Notes: generated by a model from the sequence alone, not told the origin. DNA of 64,000 nucleotides from Comamonadaceae bacterium (GCA_013297875.1 JAAFIW010000002.1:62001-126000), one strand, 5' to 3'; numbered from the stretch's first letter, positions 18,612 through 26,993 are shown. Program-made: numbers and translations.

Positions 18612-19781
18612 TTATGCGCCCTTTGTACCGTTAACCGGCTTGGATACTGCTGGAGGCGCTGTAAATTTAATAGCGGTTCCTTCGCGTAGCGTACCCACAC
18701 TGCCCTGAATCACCACCGCATCGGGGCTCAAGCCCTTGACCGCCACCCAGCTTTCACCGCTGTCCTGGCCGTCCGTGCCACGCACGCCCAATTCCACGGC
18801 TTTGTGCACCACCTGGTTGTTCTCCACCGTCTGCACATAGGCCGCCGGTTTGTCGGTGCGCACGGCTGACACGGGCACAGCCAGCGCCGATGTTTGCGCC
18901 GTGCCCAAAGTACCTTGCGCAAACAGGCCTTGGCGCAAGCCGGCGCTGTCGTTCATGGCCAGGTACACCAGCACGCTGCGGCTACCGGCTTGCGCGCTAG
19001 GGTTGATGCGCACCACGCGGGCCGTCACAGCGCGCGTGGTGCCTTCAATTTGCAGGTTGGCCACTTGCCCGACGCGCACGCCGACCGAGTCAGCAGCGCT
19101 CAGCGCCGCTTCCAGCTCCAACTGGCCGAGGTCAACAATTTCAACAATGCGCGCATCCACGCCCACCCGCTCACCCGGCTGGGCCAGGCGCTGCGACACC
19201 ACGCCGGCAATCGGCGCGCGCAGCACGGTGTCTTGCATGCTCTTGCGGGCCAGATCCACGGCTGCCAATGCGGCTTTGTGGTTGGCCTGGGCGGCACTCA
19301 GGTTATTTTGCGAAGTGTCCAGCGCGGTTTTGGAGATAAAGCCCTGGTCAACCAGCGCCTTGTTGTTGTCCCACTGGCGCTGGGCAATGTCGATCTGGGT
19401 TTTGGCCGAATCGGCTTGCTGCTGCGCCTGGTTCAGTCGGGCCTGTGAGTCGGCCGGGTCGATGCGGGCAATGATTTGCCCCGCCTTGACCGGGTCACCT
19501 TCACGCAAGACCAGGCCTTGCAACTCGCCGGCCACGCGGGCCTTGACCACGGCCGAATTGGCCGCTTTGAGCGAGCCCGACAGCGGCAGGCCCTGCGCCA
19601 GCTCGCGCACCTTGGCCGACACCACATCGGAGGCGGCCAGCTCCAACACGGCTTGCGCCTTGGCAACCGGCGTTTGCTGGCTGGTTTTGGCCATGCGCGG
19701 CAACACCACGCGTTGCACCACGAGGCCAAGCCCGGCCAACACAAGCAGGGCAAGCGCCCACCAGATCACACGTTTTTTCAT
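18612..19781 (-). CDS. RND efflux periplasmic adaptor (membrane fusion protein)
   Basis: Adaptor of 389 residues linking the RND pump to the outer-membrane channel. The N-terminal membrane anchor is IWWALALLVLAGLGLVVQRV. The lipoyl-like half-motifs (VVKARVAGELQGLVLREGDPVKAGQIIARID and LRAPIAGVVSQRL-PGERV) flank a coiled-coil hairpin of about 70 residues rich in Gln and Ala. A beta-barrel and membrane-proximal domain follow. The C-terminal tail (TAIKFTAPPAVSKPVNG) is encoded by DNA resembling a degenerate dispersed repeat (about 18645-18685). The start overlaps the TetR stop by four bases. Confidence 0.92.
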   Translation of the reverse strand: MKKRVIWWALALLVLAGLGLVVQRVVLPRMAKTSQQTPVAKAQAVLELAASDVVSAKVRELAQGLPLSGSLKAANSAVVKARVAGELQGLVLREGDPVKAGQIIARIDPADSQARLNQAQQQADSAKTQIDIAQRQWDNNKALVDQGFISKTALDTSQNNLSAAQANHKAALAAVDLARKSMQDTVLRAPIAGVVSQRLAQPGERVGVDARIVEIVDLGQLELEAALSAADSVGVRVGQVANLQIEGTTRAVTARVVRINPSAQAGSRSVLVYLAMNDSAGLRQGLFAQGTLGTAQTSALAVPVSAVRTDKPAAYVQTVENNQVVHKAVELGVRGTDGQDSGESWVAVKGLSPDAVVIQGSVGTLREGTAIKFTAPPAVSKPVNGTKGA

Positions 19782-20470
19782 TTTTTTGGATTTTCGTTAG
19801 TGGGCCGGACGCTCAAACCATGCAGCAGCATGTCCACCTGGCTGGCAATGTACTGCTCGGGTACCAGAGCCGGCAGACCGATGGGCTGGCAGGCACCCAA
19901 TGAATGTTTCCACATCACCAGAAAGGTCAGCGGCGCAATCACGCTGAAGATGGCATAAGCCATGTCGATTTGCCGGAACTCCCCGCGATCAATCCCGCGC
20001 TGCAACACGCGGCCAATCAGCTGATGTGCCGGTGTCATCACCTCTTGCTGGTAAAAAATGGCGAGTTCAGGGAAATTGCTGGCTTCGCTCATCATCAGCT
20101 TGGTGATGCCAGACGCTTTCGTGGCGCCGATGCGCTCCCACCAGGTGTTCATGCAGTAGCGCAGCATGTCGCCGGTGCTACCTTCAAACGATTCGAATTC
20201 CGCATTCCACTCGTTGAAGCGGCCCGTGATACTTTCCCGCACCACCGCTTTGAACAGCTCTTCTTTGCTGGGGAAATACAAAAACAGCGTGCCCTTGGAC
20301 ACACCGGCACGCGCGGCCACCTCTTCGGCGCGGGTGGCGGCAAAGCCTTTTTCAACGAACAAGTCCAATGCCGCACCCAGCAACTCACCGGGGCGCGCCT
20401 CTTTGCGCCGCTCGCGCCGGGGGGGCTCGTCGGATTTGTTGATGGACAGCAAGCGGGAAAGCGGCGGCAT
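19778..20470 (-). CDS. TetR family transcriptional regulator of the efflux cluster
   Basis: Repressor of 230 residues. After a basic, disordered start the helix-turn-helix is GFAATRAEEVAARAGVSKGTLFLYFPSKEELFKAV (about residues 41-75), a textbook TetR motif. The C-terminal ligand-binding half resembles the TetR_C_33/AcrR-like type. The gene is first in the efflux cluster and overlaps the adaptor start by four bases, so it very likely represses its own operon. A partly palindromic site lies just upstream at 20477-20494. Confidence 0.92.
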   Translation of the reverse strand: MPPLSRLLSINKSDEPPRRERRKEARPGELLGAALDLFVEKGFAATRAEEVAARAGVSKGTLFLYFPSKEELFKAVVRESITGRFNEWNAEFESFEGSTGDMLRYCMNTWWERIGATKASGITKLMMSEASNFPELAIFYQQEVMTPAHQLIGRVLQRGIDRGEFRQIDMAYAIFSVIAPLTFLVMWKHSLGACQPIGLPALVPEQYIASQVDMLLHGLSVRPTNENPKK

Positions 20471-20476
20471 TTTTAA

Positions 20477-20494
20477 TGACTGATTGGTTAGTAA
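20477..20494. promoter_or_regulatory. Candidate TetR operator
   Basis: TGACTGATT/GGTTAGTAA is an imperfect dyad with conserved TNACTNA half-sites, seven bases ahead of the TetR start. Related TGACTGA-type dyads are operators for several AcrR/TetR efflux repressors. Assignment is by position and symmetry only. Confidence 0.45.
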
Positions 20495-20555
20495 TGTACC
20501 GGTGCGCGTGCTGGGCCGTCAAGTCAAGCGTTGGTAAACCTGATGCTGAACCGCT

Positions 20556-21335
20556 TCAGTGACTGCCAGCCACTTGCAAACCCAGCCAGTCGCGCAGCAC
20601 ATGGCGCGACAAGCTCAAGCCTTGAACCGACGGCAGCCATTCCATCAGGGTGCTGTCTACCGGGCGCACAAAACCCGTGGCGGCCTGCACCACCTCAAAA
20701 CCGGCCCGCTCAAAGTACAGCGTTGAGCGCGGCATATGCCAGGCATCGGTGACCAGTGCGATGCGGCGTATGCCATCGGCGCTGTCTGGTCGCAGCATGT
20801 TGGCCATGAATTGCGCGTTTTCCGCGGTGTCGCGCGACTCGCCTTCCACCCAGCGCAAAGGCACGCCGAACTCCCGCGCCACGTCGGCGGCGATGTGTGA
20901 TTCAGGGGCCATATTGGCGGGACCTGCCCAACCCGCGCCTCCGCTAAACGCCACGGGCAATCCGGTCTGCCGCGCCAAGTGCACGCCGTAGCGCAGCCGC
21001 CCCAGCGCCAGCGGTGCCAGCTGCGGGCGACCGTACTCCGGCGCATCTGCATGGATGCCGCCACCCAGCACCACAATCGCCCGCGCGCCGCTGAACTTCA
21101 GGGCTTGCACGGTCAGTGGTGTGGCTTGCGGCAACACCGTGGCGGCCAGCCACACCGCCACCGCGTGACAACTGAGCAACCAAAGGGCTATCAACCCAGC
21201 TCCCAGCGTCCACCGGCCCAAGCGTGGGCGACGGCGCATGGCCCACCAGCCCACAAAGGCCAGCAACAGCGGCCCCGCGGGCGGCATGACCAGCGCCGTG
21301 ACCACGGGTTTGAGGGCTGCAAGTTCGGACACCAT
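20556..21335 (-). CDS. YdcF/ElyC family (DUF218) membrane protein
   Basis: Protein of 259 residues with two N-terminal hydrophobic segments (about 13-32 and 44-66) followed by a DUF218 domain. Domain motifs are AIVVLGGGIHADAPEYGRP, VAFSGGAGW, EGESRDTAENAQFM and VTDAWHMPRSTLYFERAGF, all typical of the SanA/ElyC/YdcF superfamily. ElyC affects envelope polysaccharide carrier-lipid metabolism in E. coli, and a similar envelope role is plausible. It is transcribed in the same direction as the TetR efflux cluster but lies upstream of it, downstream of tRNA-His. Confidence 0.88.
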   Translation of the reverse strand: MVSELAALKPVVTALVMPPAGPLLLAFVGWWAMRRRPRLGRWTLGAGLIALWLLSCHAVAVWLAATVLPQATPLTVQALKFSGARAIVVLGGGIHADAPEYGRPQLAPLALGRLRYGVHLARQTGLPVAFSGGAGWAGPANMAPESHIAADVAREFGVPLRWVEGESRDTAENAQFMANMLRPDSADGIRRIALVTDAWHMPRSTLYFERAGFEVVQAATGFVRPVDSTLMEWLPSVQGLSLSRHVLRDWLGLQVAGSH

Positions 21336-21361
21336 GGTTGCGCGGAGCGATGGTCACAGTC

Positions 21362-21398
21362 AAAAAAAATCCCACTGCCAGCAACGCATGGCAATGGG
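21362..21398 (-). terminator. Rho-independent terminator after tRNA-His
   Basis: On the minus strand CCCATTGCCA and TGGCAGTGGG form a ten-base-pair stem (one G-U pair) around an eight-base loop. A run of eight T follows, about 28 bases downstream of the tRNA 3' end. Confidence 0.85.
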
Positions 21399-21425
21399 AA
21401 CTTGTGCAGAAAAAAGAGGTTTGAA

Positions 21426-21501
21426 TGGGGTGACTGATGGGGCTCGAACCCACGACAACCAGAATCACAATCTGGGACTCTACCAACTGAGCTACAGCCA
21501 C
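21426..21501 (-). tRNA. tRNA-His (GTG)
   Basis: The minus strand folds as a complete tRNA. The acceptor stem GTGGCTG pairs with CAGTCAC (one G-U). The D-arm is AGCTCAGTTGGTAGAG, the anticodon loop is TTGTGAT with anticodon GTG, and the T-arm contains GGTTCGAACC. The 3' CCCA is encoded, with discriminator C73. The base before position 1 is G (at 21502), which supplies the G-1:C73 pair specific to tRNA-His. A strong terminator follows at 21362-21398. Confidence 0.97.
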
Positions 21502-21582
21502 CGCAGAGCCGCGCATTATAGCGGGCTTCATTGTCATCCACGCGATGGCTGCGTATCAAGCTGCACGAGCGCTGGCCCCAAC

Positions 21583-22506
21583 TCATGACACCAAGTCCGG
21601 ATCCTCTGATACCACCAACCCCTTGTCGAACTGATCCTTCGCCAGATCAATAAAAGCCCGTACCTTGGGCGACAGATAGCGGCTGGAGGAAAACACCGCA
21701 TGCACAGGTACCGGTGTGCGCCCCCAGCCTTTGAGCAGCGGCCGCAGTAGCCCCTGTGCCACCAGCGGCGTGGCCTGAAAGTCCGGCAGCAGGGCGATGC
21801 CCAAGCCTTGCACCGCGCAGTAACGCGCAGCCAGATTGTTATTGGCCTGAAACCGCGCTTTGGGTTTGAGTGTGACCGACTCTTCTTTTCTCACCAGCTG
21901 CCAGGCGCTGCCCGCTGCGCCGAAGATGACTAGGTCGTGATCTGACAGATCGCCTGGCAACGCTGGCAGCGTCTTTTCTTTGAGGTACTTCGGACTGGCA
22001 TAGAAGCTATAGGTAATCTGGCCCAGTTTGCGTGCTGACAAGCCTGAGTCCTCCAACGTGCCCACCCGCACGGCCACGTCAAAACCTTCGTGCAGAATGT
22101 CGAGCACACGGTTGGTCAATTCAGTCTCCACGCGCATTTCAGGGTAACGCTGCAAATACAAAGCCAGCCAGGGCACGACGACCAAAGTACCGAACTCTTC
22201 GCCGCAGGTGACGCGCAGGCTCCCCCATGGCTGACCTTGTGAGTGCTCCATCACGCTTTGGGTTTCTTCCAGCGCCGCCAGGATAGTGCTGGCGCGCTCG
22301 TACAGCTCGCGCCCTGCTTCGGTCAGCGCCAAGGAACGGGTCGAGCGCTGCAGCAGGCGCACCTTCAGGCGTGTTTCCAGTCGCGTGACCACGCGGCTCA
22401 AATGAGCCTTTTGGGTTTCCAGCATCTCGGCAGCGCGGGTGAAGCTACCACCGCGCACCACGGCCACAAAACTCTGTAAATCGTCGAAATTTATTGTTGC
22501 CTTCAT
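21583..22506 (-). CDS. LysR family transcriptional regulator
   Basis: Regulator of about 307 residues. The winged HTH at the N-terminus reads FDDLQSFVAVVRGGSFTRAAEMLETQKAHLSRVVTRLE, with KAHLSRVV as recognition helix. The rest is the LysR effector-binding domain (WGSLRVTCGEEFG, LDILHEGFDVAVRVGTL, GLGIALLPDF). The ATG at 22506 is preferred to the TTG two codons upstream. The gene is divergent from the SDR oxidoreductase at 22601, so it probably controls that gene and itself. It most resembles the large YafC/DmlR-type LysR group; the inducer is unknown. Confidence 0.92.
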   Translation of the reverse strand: MKATINFDDLQSFVAVVRGGSFTRAAEMLETQKAHLSRVVTRLETRLKVRLLQRSTRSLALTEAGRELYERASTILAALEETQSVMEHSQGQPWGSLRVTCGEEFGTLVVVPWLALYLQRYPEMRVETELTNRVLDILHEGFDVAVRVGTLEDSGLSARKLGQITYSFYASPKYLKEKTLPALPGDLSDHDLVIFGAAGSAWQLVRKEESVTLKPKARFQANNNLAARYCAVQGLGIALLPDFQATPLVAQGLLRPLLKGWGRTPVPVHAVFSSSRYLSPKVRAFIDLAKDQFDKGLVVSEDPDLVS

Positions 22507-22528
22507 AAGCAACAGTATGTCTCGTTAT

Positions 22529-22542
22529 TTGATATTTATCAA
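22529..22542. promoter_or_regulatory. Candidate LysR box
   Basis: TTGATATTTATCAA in the divergent LysR/SDR gap has six-base arms (TTGATA/TATCAA) and contains the T-N11-A signature expected of a LysR-type site. Confidence 0.5.
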
Positions 22543-22600
22543 TTTCATCGGGAAACCTAGACTTCACTCCATCGCATTACCACCCACTCAGGAGTCCACC

Positions 22601-23359
22601 ATGGGAACCACCGCAAGCACCTCCAAGCCCGTAGCACTTGTCACCGGCGCTGGCCGCATCACAGGCATCGGTTTTGAAACCGTACGCCAGCTGGCACAGC
22701 AAGGCTTTCGTGTTGTTCTGACAGCGCGTGATGACCAGGCCGCGCAGGCCCGCGCGGCGCAGCTACGCGACGAATCTCTGGACGTCATTGCACGGGTCGT
22801 TGACGTCAACAACCCGGCTTCCGTGCAAGCTCTGACTGCGTGGGTCAGAGAAAGCTTTGGCCGCCTCGACGTATTGATCAACAACGCCGCTGGCATGTCC
22901 GCCTACGGTGAGCAGGCGGCCAGCGCCGACCTGGACCAAGCCCACGCCGTCATCGAAACCACACTGTTCGGCAGTTGGCGCATGGCCCAGGCGCTGCTAC
23001 CTCTGCTACGGCAGAGCCCACATGGGCGAATCGTCAACGTTTCCAGCGGCGCTGGCTCGCATGGCGACATGGCCTTTGGCCTGAACACCGGCAACGCGAT
23101 GGGCACCAGCTACGCCCTAGCCAAAGCAGCACTGAATGCGTTGACGGTCAAGCTGGCCAATGAAGAGCCAGTCAATGCCGGCCGACGCGTGCTGATCAAT
23201 GCCGTATGCCCAGGGTTCACCGCCACCTTTGAAGGCGGCGAACAGATGGGGGCACGCGCGGTGAAAGACGGTGCAGCCAGCGTGCTATGGGCGGCATTGG
23301 TGCCCGACGACGGTCCCAGCGGCGGCTTCTTTCGTGACGGACATCCGCTGCCCTGGTGA
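22601..23359 (+). CDS. Short-chain dehydrogenase/reductase
   Basis: NAD(P)-dependent oxidoreductase of 252 residues. The Rossmann glycine motif is VTGAGRITGIGFE, with two residues more than the classical TGxxxGIG. The NNAAG motif is INNAAGM, the catalytic Ser lies in VNVSSGAG, and the Tyr/Lys pair is in SYALAKAALN. The start is ATG 22601, preceded by CAGGAG; longer readings overlap the LysR gene. The substrate is not predictable. Divergent arrangement with LysR suggests inducible expression from the shared gap. Confidence 0.92.
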   Translation: MGTTASTSKPVALVTGAGRITGIGFETVRQLAQQGFRVVLTARDDQAAQARAAQLRDESLDVIARVVDVNNPASVQALTAWVRESFGRLDVLINNAAGMSAYGEQAASADLDQAHAVIETTLFGSWRMAQALLPLLRQSPHGRIVNVSSGAGSHGDMAFGLNTGNAMGTSYALAKAALNALTVKLANEEPVNAGRRVLINAVCPGFTATFEGGEQMGARAVKDGAASVLWAALVPDDGPSGGFFRDGHPLPW

Positions 23360-23377
23360 GCATGGGCCGACCATAAG

Positions 23378-24364
23378 TCAGTTCACCATCACCAGCTTGC
23401 CCATCACGCCGCGTGAGCCCATGTGGGCGAAAGCGGCTTTCAACTCGGCCATGGGCATGGTGCGGTCAATCACCGGTTTGATTTTGCCCTGGCCGTACCA
23501 CTGGGCCAACTCACCCATCATGGCCGCGTTGGCCTTGGGCTCGCGCTTGGCAAAGTCGCCCCAGAACACGCCCACCACGCTGGCACCCTTGAGTAGCATC
23601 AGGTTGAACGGCAGCGCGGGAATGGGCCCGCTGGCAAAGCCCACCACCAGGTAGCGGCCACGCCAGGCAATCGAGCGAAATGCGCTTTCGGCAAAGTCGC
23701 CACCCACCGGGTCGTAAATCACGTCCGGCCCTTTGCCACCGGTGGCGGCTTTCACGGCCTCACGGAATGCGTTGGGTACAGCGTGCTCGGTGTAGTTGAT
23801 GGTCACATCGGCGCCGATGGACTTGCACAGCGCGCATTTCTCGTCGGTGGAGGCCGCCGCAATCACCGTGGCGCCGATGGCTTTAGCAATTTGAATCGCC
23901 GCCGTGCCCACGCCGCCCGCTGCGCCCAGCACCAGCACGGTCTCGCCCGCTTTCAGTTGTGCGCGATCGACCAGCGCATGGTGCGAGGTGGCATAAATCA
24001 TGATGAAGGCAGCCGCGTCCACATGCCCAAACCCCGGCGGCAGCGGCATGCACAGCGCAGCGGGTGCCAAGGTGTGCGTGCCAAAGCCACCGGTGCCCGA
24101 CAGGCAGGCCACACTCTGGCCCACCTTCAAATGGCTCACGCCCTCGCCCACGGCCTGCACCACACCGGCGTATTCCGAGCCGGGCACAAACGGCAGCGCG
24201 GGCTTCATCTGGTACTTGTTTTGCACAATCAGCAGATCGGGAAAATTCAGGCTGGCCGCCTTGATGGCTATCAGCACCTCGCCCTTGCCGGGCTGTGGCG
24301 TGGGCAGCTCTTTCCAGGTCAGGGCGTCAACGCCGGTGGGGTTCTCGCATAGCCAAGCGTGCAT
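23378..24364 (-). CDS. NADPH:quinone oxidoreductase family protein (zinc-free MDR)
   Basis: Medium-chain reductase of 328 residues related to quinone oxidoreductase (Qor). The N-terminal catalytic fold contains SLNFPDLLIVQNKYQMKP and PFVPGSEYAGVV. The nucleotide-binding fold has VLGAAGGVGTAAIQIAKA. The structural and catalytic zinc cysteines of alcohol dehydrogenases are absent, as expected for this branch. The end LGSRGVMGKLV-type segment (MGSRGVMGKLVMVN) is typical. It is convergent with the SDR gene, with 18 bases between the stops and no evident terminator. Confidence 0.92.
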   Translation of the reverse strand: MHAWLCENPTGVDALTWKELPTPQPGKGEVLIAIKAASLNFPDLLIVQNKYQMKPALPFVPGSEYAGVVQAVGEGVSHLKVGQSVACLSGTGGFGTHTLAPAALCMPLPPGFGHVDAAAFIMIYATSHHALVDRAQLKAGETVLVLGAAGGVGTAAIQIAKAIGATVIAAASTDEKCALCKSIGADVTINYTEHAVPNAFREAVKAATGGKGPDVIYDPVGGDFAESAFRSIAWRGRYLVVGFASGPIPALPFNLMLLKGASVVGVFWGDFAKREPKANAAMMGELAQWYGQGKIKPVIDRTMPMAELKAAFAHMGSRGVMGKLVMVN

Positions 24365-24454
24365 GGGGAATTCCTTGAAAAATAGGGGCTGAATGATAAA
24401 AGTCAGAGCCTTGCGGGCATGTCGCAGCGGTTACCCGTTGAGGGGTGGCGACGA

Positions 24455-24484
24455 TTGACATACATTGCCGATATACATCACAAT
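24455..24484 (+). promoter_or_regulatory. Candidate promoter/operator of the RHH-VapC pair
   Basis: TTGACA at 24455-24460 is a consensus -35 box, with CACAAT eighteen bases later as a weak -10. ATACAT occurs twice in this stretch (13-bp period), which could be a half-site pair for the ribbon-helix-helix antitoxin. The antitoxin ATG follows at 24491. Confidence 0.45.
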
Positions 24485-24490
24485 AGGTGC

Positions 24491-24739
24491 ATGCAAACCC
24501 AAGCACTCAACCGCACCCAGATCTACCTGACCGCCACCCAGCAGCATACGCTGGCAACGCTGGCCCAAGAGCAGGGAAGCTCCAGCAGCGCCTTGATTCG
24601 CGAGGCAATTGACGGCTACATACAGGCACATCAGCCAGCCAGCAAACTGGCGCGGCGCCTGGGCGTGGCGGGCAGCTGGCAGCCCAACCCGGATGCGCCG
24701 AACCTGCGGGCGCTGCGGCAAGAGGAGCGTTCTTTTTGA
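24491..24739 (+). CDS. Ribbon-helix-helix (CopG-type) antitoxin
   Basis: 82-residue DNA-binding antitoxin. The RHH motif begins RTQIYLTATQQHTLATLAQEQ, followed by SSSALIREAIDGYI, the classic strand-helix-helix pattern. The C-terminal tail (PNPDAPNLRALRQEERSF) is the expected toxin-contact segment. Start is ATG 24491; upstream in-frame readings run through the promoter. The partner toxin gene is displaced by a MITE-like insertion of about 160 bp, whereas such pairs normally overlap or nearly touch. Confidence 0.85.
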   Translation: MQTQALNRTQIYLTATQQHTLATLAQEQGSSSSALIREAIDGYIQAHQPASKLARRLGVAGSWQPNPDAPNLRALRQEERSF

Positions 24740-24747
24740 GCGCAGCC

Positions 24748-24909
24748 AGTGCTTAATTGCATAAGTCTGCGTTACTCCGAGAAGCGTCTGGCGCTTGCAG
24801 GATTAGGCGCAAATCGCAGCAATAGCTCCGCTAATAGCGAGAAGTTGCAACGACATCATGCAAGATGCCAGACGCTTCGAAAGTAGCAAGACGTATGCAA
24901 CTAAGCACT
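24748..24909. mobile_element. MITE-like element splitting a toxin-antitoxin pair
   Basis: About 162 bp with long imperfect terminal inverted repeats. The left end AGTGCTTAATTGCATAAG matches the reverse complement of the right end (CGTATGCAACTAAGCACT) at most positions. Pairing extends through GAAGCGTCTGGC and GCCAGACGCTTC, giving arms of roughly 45 bp. The centre is non-coding. It lies between the antitoxin stop (24739) and the toxin. The toxin's present ATG (24898) lies inside the right arm. It shares no sequence with the MITE at 11973-12205. No clear target-site duplication is seen. Confidence 0.75.
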
Positions 24910-25323
24910 AGTCTGCGCGAGCCGCTGGTTGACACCGATGTGTGGATTGATTACCTGCGCGGACACGCGCAGGCCATTCAGTTCGTCAAACAACTTCCCG
25001 AGCGTGTCTGGATCAGCGCAGTGAGCGTGGCCGAGCTTTATGCAGGCGTGCGCGAAGGCGCAGAACGTCAAGCCCTGGCGCAGCTGCTGTCAACCCTGGA
25101 TGTGGTGGATTTGAACGGTGATATCGCAGCGCGCGGTGGCTTGCTGCGTAGGGACTATGGCCGATCGCACGGCGTGGGCTTGAACGATGCGCTGATTGGC
25201 GCAACCGCCCTGGAGATGCAATTGCAACTGCTGACCCTCAACCTGAAGCACTACCCCGCGCTAGATAAACACCAGGTTAAAAAAGCCTATTCCAGGCCCC
25301 AACCGAAACCCCATACCCCATGA
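24898..25323 (+). CDS. VapC-type PIN-domain toxin
   Basis: PIN ribonuclease toxin of about 141 residues. [13 protein letters not shown] carries the first acidic residue; the conserved Glu is in [17 protein letters not shown], and later acidic positions are in [12 protein letters not shown]. The start is uncertain: ATG 24898 gives the leader QLSTSLREP before LVDTD and lies inside the inverted repeat of the inserted element; ATG 24865 is further upstream inside it. No good Shine-Dalgarno is visible for either. Expression uncoupled from the antitoxin is therefore likely. The stop overlaps the surE start (ATGA), which places the toxin at the head of a conserved stress operon. Confidence 0.85.
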   Translation, partial: QLSTSLREPLVDTDVWIDYLRGHAQAIQFVKQLPERVWISAVSVAELYAGVREGAERQALAQLLSTLDVVDLNGDIAARGGLLRRDYGRSHGVGLNDALIGATALEMQLQLLTLNLKHYPALDKHQVKKAYSRPQPKPHTP

Positions 25324-26096
25324 AAATTCTTGTTTCCAATGACGATGGTTTCCAGGCACCTGGCCTGGTGGCGCTGTATGAGGCGCTCAAAGACCTGGGT
25401 GAGGTGGAGGTGGTGGCCCCCGAGCACAACAACAGCGCCAAATCCAACGCGCTCACGCTGCACTCGCCGCTGTATGTGCACCGCGCGGCCAATGGCTTTC
25501 GCTATGTGAATGGCACACCGGCCGACTGCGTGCACATCGCGCTGACCGGGTTGCTGGGCTACCGGCCTGATCTGGTGGTCAGCGGCATCAACAACGGTGC
25601 CAACATGGGCGACGACACCATCTACTCGGGCACCGTCGGCGCGGCCATGGAGGGCTACTTGTTTGGCGTGCCAGCCATTGCGTTTTCGCAGGTGGAAAAG
25701 GGCTGGGCGCACATTGACGACGCAGCGCAGGTGGCGCGCAACCTGGTGCAGCAGTTGATTGCCCAAGGCTTGCCCCAGGCCCAGCCCGATCATGCGGCCT
25801 GGCTGCTGAACGTGAACATTCCCAATCGCCCGCAGGCTGAACTCAAGCCCCTGCAGGTATGCCGCCTGGGCCGCCGCCATGCGGCTGAGCAGGTGATCAG
25901 CCAGACCAACCCGCGCGGCGACACCATGTATTGGATTGGCAGCGCGGGTCCAGTGAAAGACGATGCCAATGGCACGGACTTTCACGCCACGGCGCTGGGC
26001 CATGTGTCGCTCACGCCGCTGCATGTGGACCTGACCGAGCACCAGAGCCTGCCGGCCTGGACGCAGCGGGCCCGCTCTTTCAAGCCGCTGGCTTAG
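25320..26096 (+). CDS. surE: 5'/3'-nucleotidase SurE
   Basis: Stationary-phase survival nucleotidase that dephosphorylates nucleoside monophosphates. The N-terminus [15 protein letters not shown] has the metal-binding Asp pair. Further motifs are [16 protein letters not shown], and the [25 protein letters not shown] region that is diagnostic of SurE. Length is 258 residues. The ATG overlaps the stop of the PIN toxin by four bases. pcm follows after 11 bases and then nlpD, the conserved surE-pcm-nlpD order. Confidence 0.96.
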   Translation: MKILVSNDDGFQAPGLVALYEALKDLGEVEVVAPEHNNSAKSNALTLHSPLYVHRAANGFRYVNGTPADCVHIALTGLLGYRPDLVVSGINNGANMGDDTIYSGTVGAAMEGYLFGVPAIAFSQVEKGWAHIDDAAQVARNLVQQLIAQGLPQAQPDHAAWLLNVNIPNRPQAELKPLQVCRLGRRHAAEQVISQTNPRGDTMYWIGSAGPVKDDANGTDFHATALGHVSLTPLHVDLTEHQSLPAWTQRARSFKPLA

Positions 26097-26107
26097 GACA
26101 AGCGTCC

Positions 26108-26980
26108 ATGGCACAGCGCCCCAGTTTCCCCGCCCGTATCGACTTGACATCGGGCAAGCCCACACCGGCCAAGGCCACCGCCCTGGTGCCGCAGATAGTC
26201 GCTCCTAAAAATATAGCTGCTCCAGCAATACCTACCAGGGCGATAAGCCCAAAAGACTTAAAAACAGACCTCAGCCTGCCGCTGGGCACCGCTGCCGATT
26301 CGCGCGCGCTGCTGGCCCGCCTGGTGGCGCTGCTGGCGGCCCAGGGCGTGACCGATGCACGTGTGCTGGCCGCCATGGGCACGGTGCAGCGCCACACCTT
26401 TGTAGACAGTGCCTTGCAAGCCCAGGCCTATGAAGACACCAGCTTGCCGATTGGCCTGGGACAGACGATTTCCAAGCCGGGCGTGGTGGCCCGCATGCTG
26501 GAGCTGATGATGGCTGCGCCCTGTTTGCAAAACGCTGCGCCGGGGCAAAAAGCCAAAGGCCGGGTGCTGGACGCGCCCATGAGGGTGCTGGAGATCGGCA
26601 CTGGCTGCGGCTACCAGGCGGCGGTGCTCAGCCTGTTGGTGGCCGAGGTCTACAGCATCGAGCGGCTGCGCGGCCTGCACGACAAAGCGCGCGACAAGCT
26701 GCGCCCGCACCGGCTGGCCAATGTGCACCTGCTGCTGGGCGACGGCATGCTGGGCTACCCCAAAGGCGCGCCGTATGCGGCCATCGTGGCGGCAGCTGGC
26801 GGCGAGGCGATTCCCCAGGCCTGGTGTGATCAATTGGCGGTCGGCGGGCGCATCGTGGCACCGGTGGCCTCCAGCGGCGGCGCGCAGGCCTTGACGGTGA
26901 TTGACCGCACGGCACAAGGTTTCAAGCACAGCCTGCTGGAGCCCGTGTTGTTCGTCCCCCTAAAATCCGGTATTGCTTAA
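26108..26980 (+). CDS. pcm: Protein-L-isoaspartate O-methyltransferase
   Basis: Repairs isoaspartyl damage in proteins using SAM. The canonical core runs from LLARLVALLAAQGVTDARVLAAMGTVQRHTFVD through YEDTSLPIGLGQTISKPGVVARM to the SAM motif RVLEIGTGCGYQAAVLSLLV and GDGMLGYPKGAPYAAIVAAAGGEAIP. At 290 residues it is longer than the usual 210-230. The extra length is an N-terminal extension of about 60 residues, and about 20 residues of it (APKNIAAPAIPTRAISPKDL) come from a dispersed repeat at 26201-26264. A further small expansion is QNAAPGQKAKGRV. Start is ATG 26108. Confidence 0.94.
   Translation: MAQRPSFPARIDLTSGKPTPAKATALVPQIVAPKNIAAPAIPTRAISPKDLKTDLSLPLGTAADSRALLARLVALLAAQGVTDARVLAAMGTVQRHTFVDSALQAQAYEDTSLPIGLGQTISKPGVVARMLELMMAAPCLQNAAPGQKAKGRVLDAPMRVLEIGTGCGYQAAVLSLLVAEVYSIERLRGLHDKARDKLRPHRLANVHLLLGDGMLGYPKGAPYAAIVAAAGGEAIPQAWCDQLAVGGRIVAPVASSGGAQALTVIDRTAQGFKHSLLEPVLFVPLKSGIA
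26201..26264 (-). repeat. Dispersed repeat copy inside pcm
   Basis: Reverse copy: ATATAGCTGCTCCAGCAATA, then CCAGGGCGATAAGCCC and AAAAGACTTAAAAA. It is translated in frame in the N-terminal extension of the isoaspartate methyltransferase. Confidence 0.8.
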
Positions 26981-26993
26981 AGGGAAAACATCA

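Noticed and set aside
18645-18685. Possible repeat copy at the 3' end of the efflux adaptor gene
   Set aside because: GATACTGCTGGAGGCGCTG and TTTAATAGC match the forward element only partly and the flanking boxes are missing; too degenerate to count as a copy.
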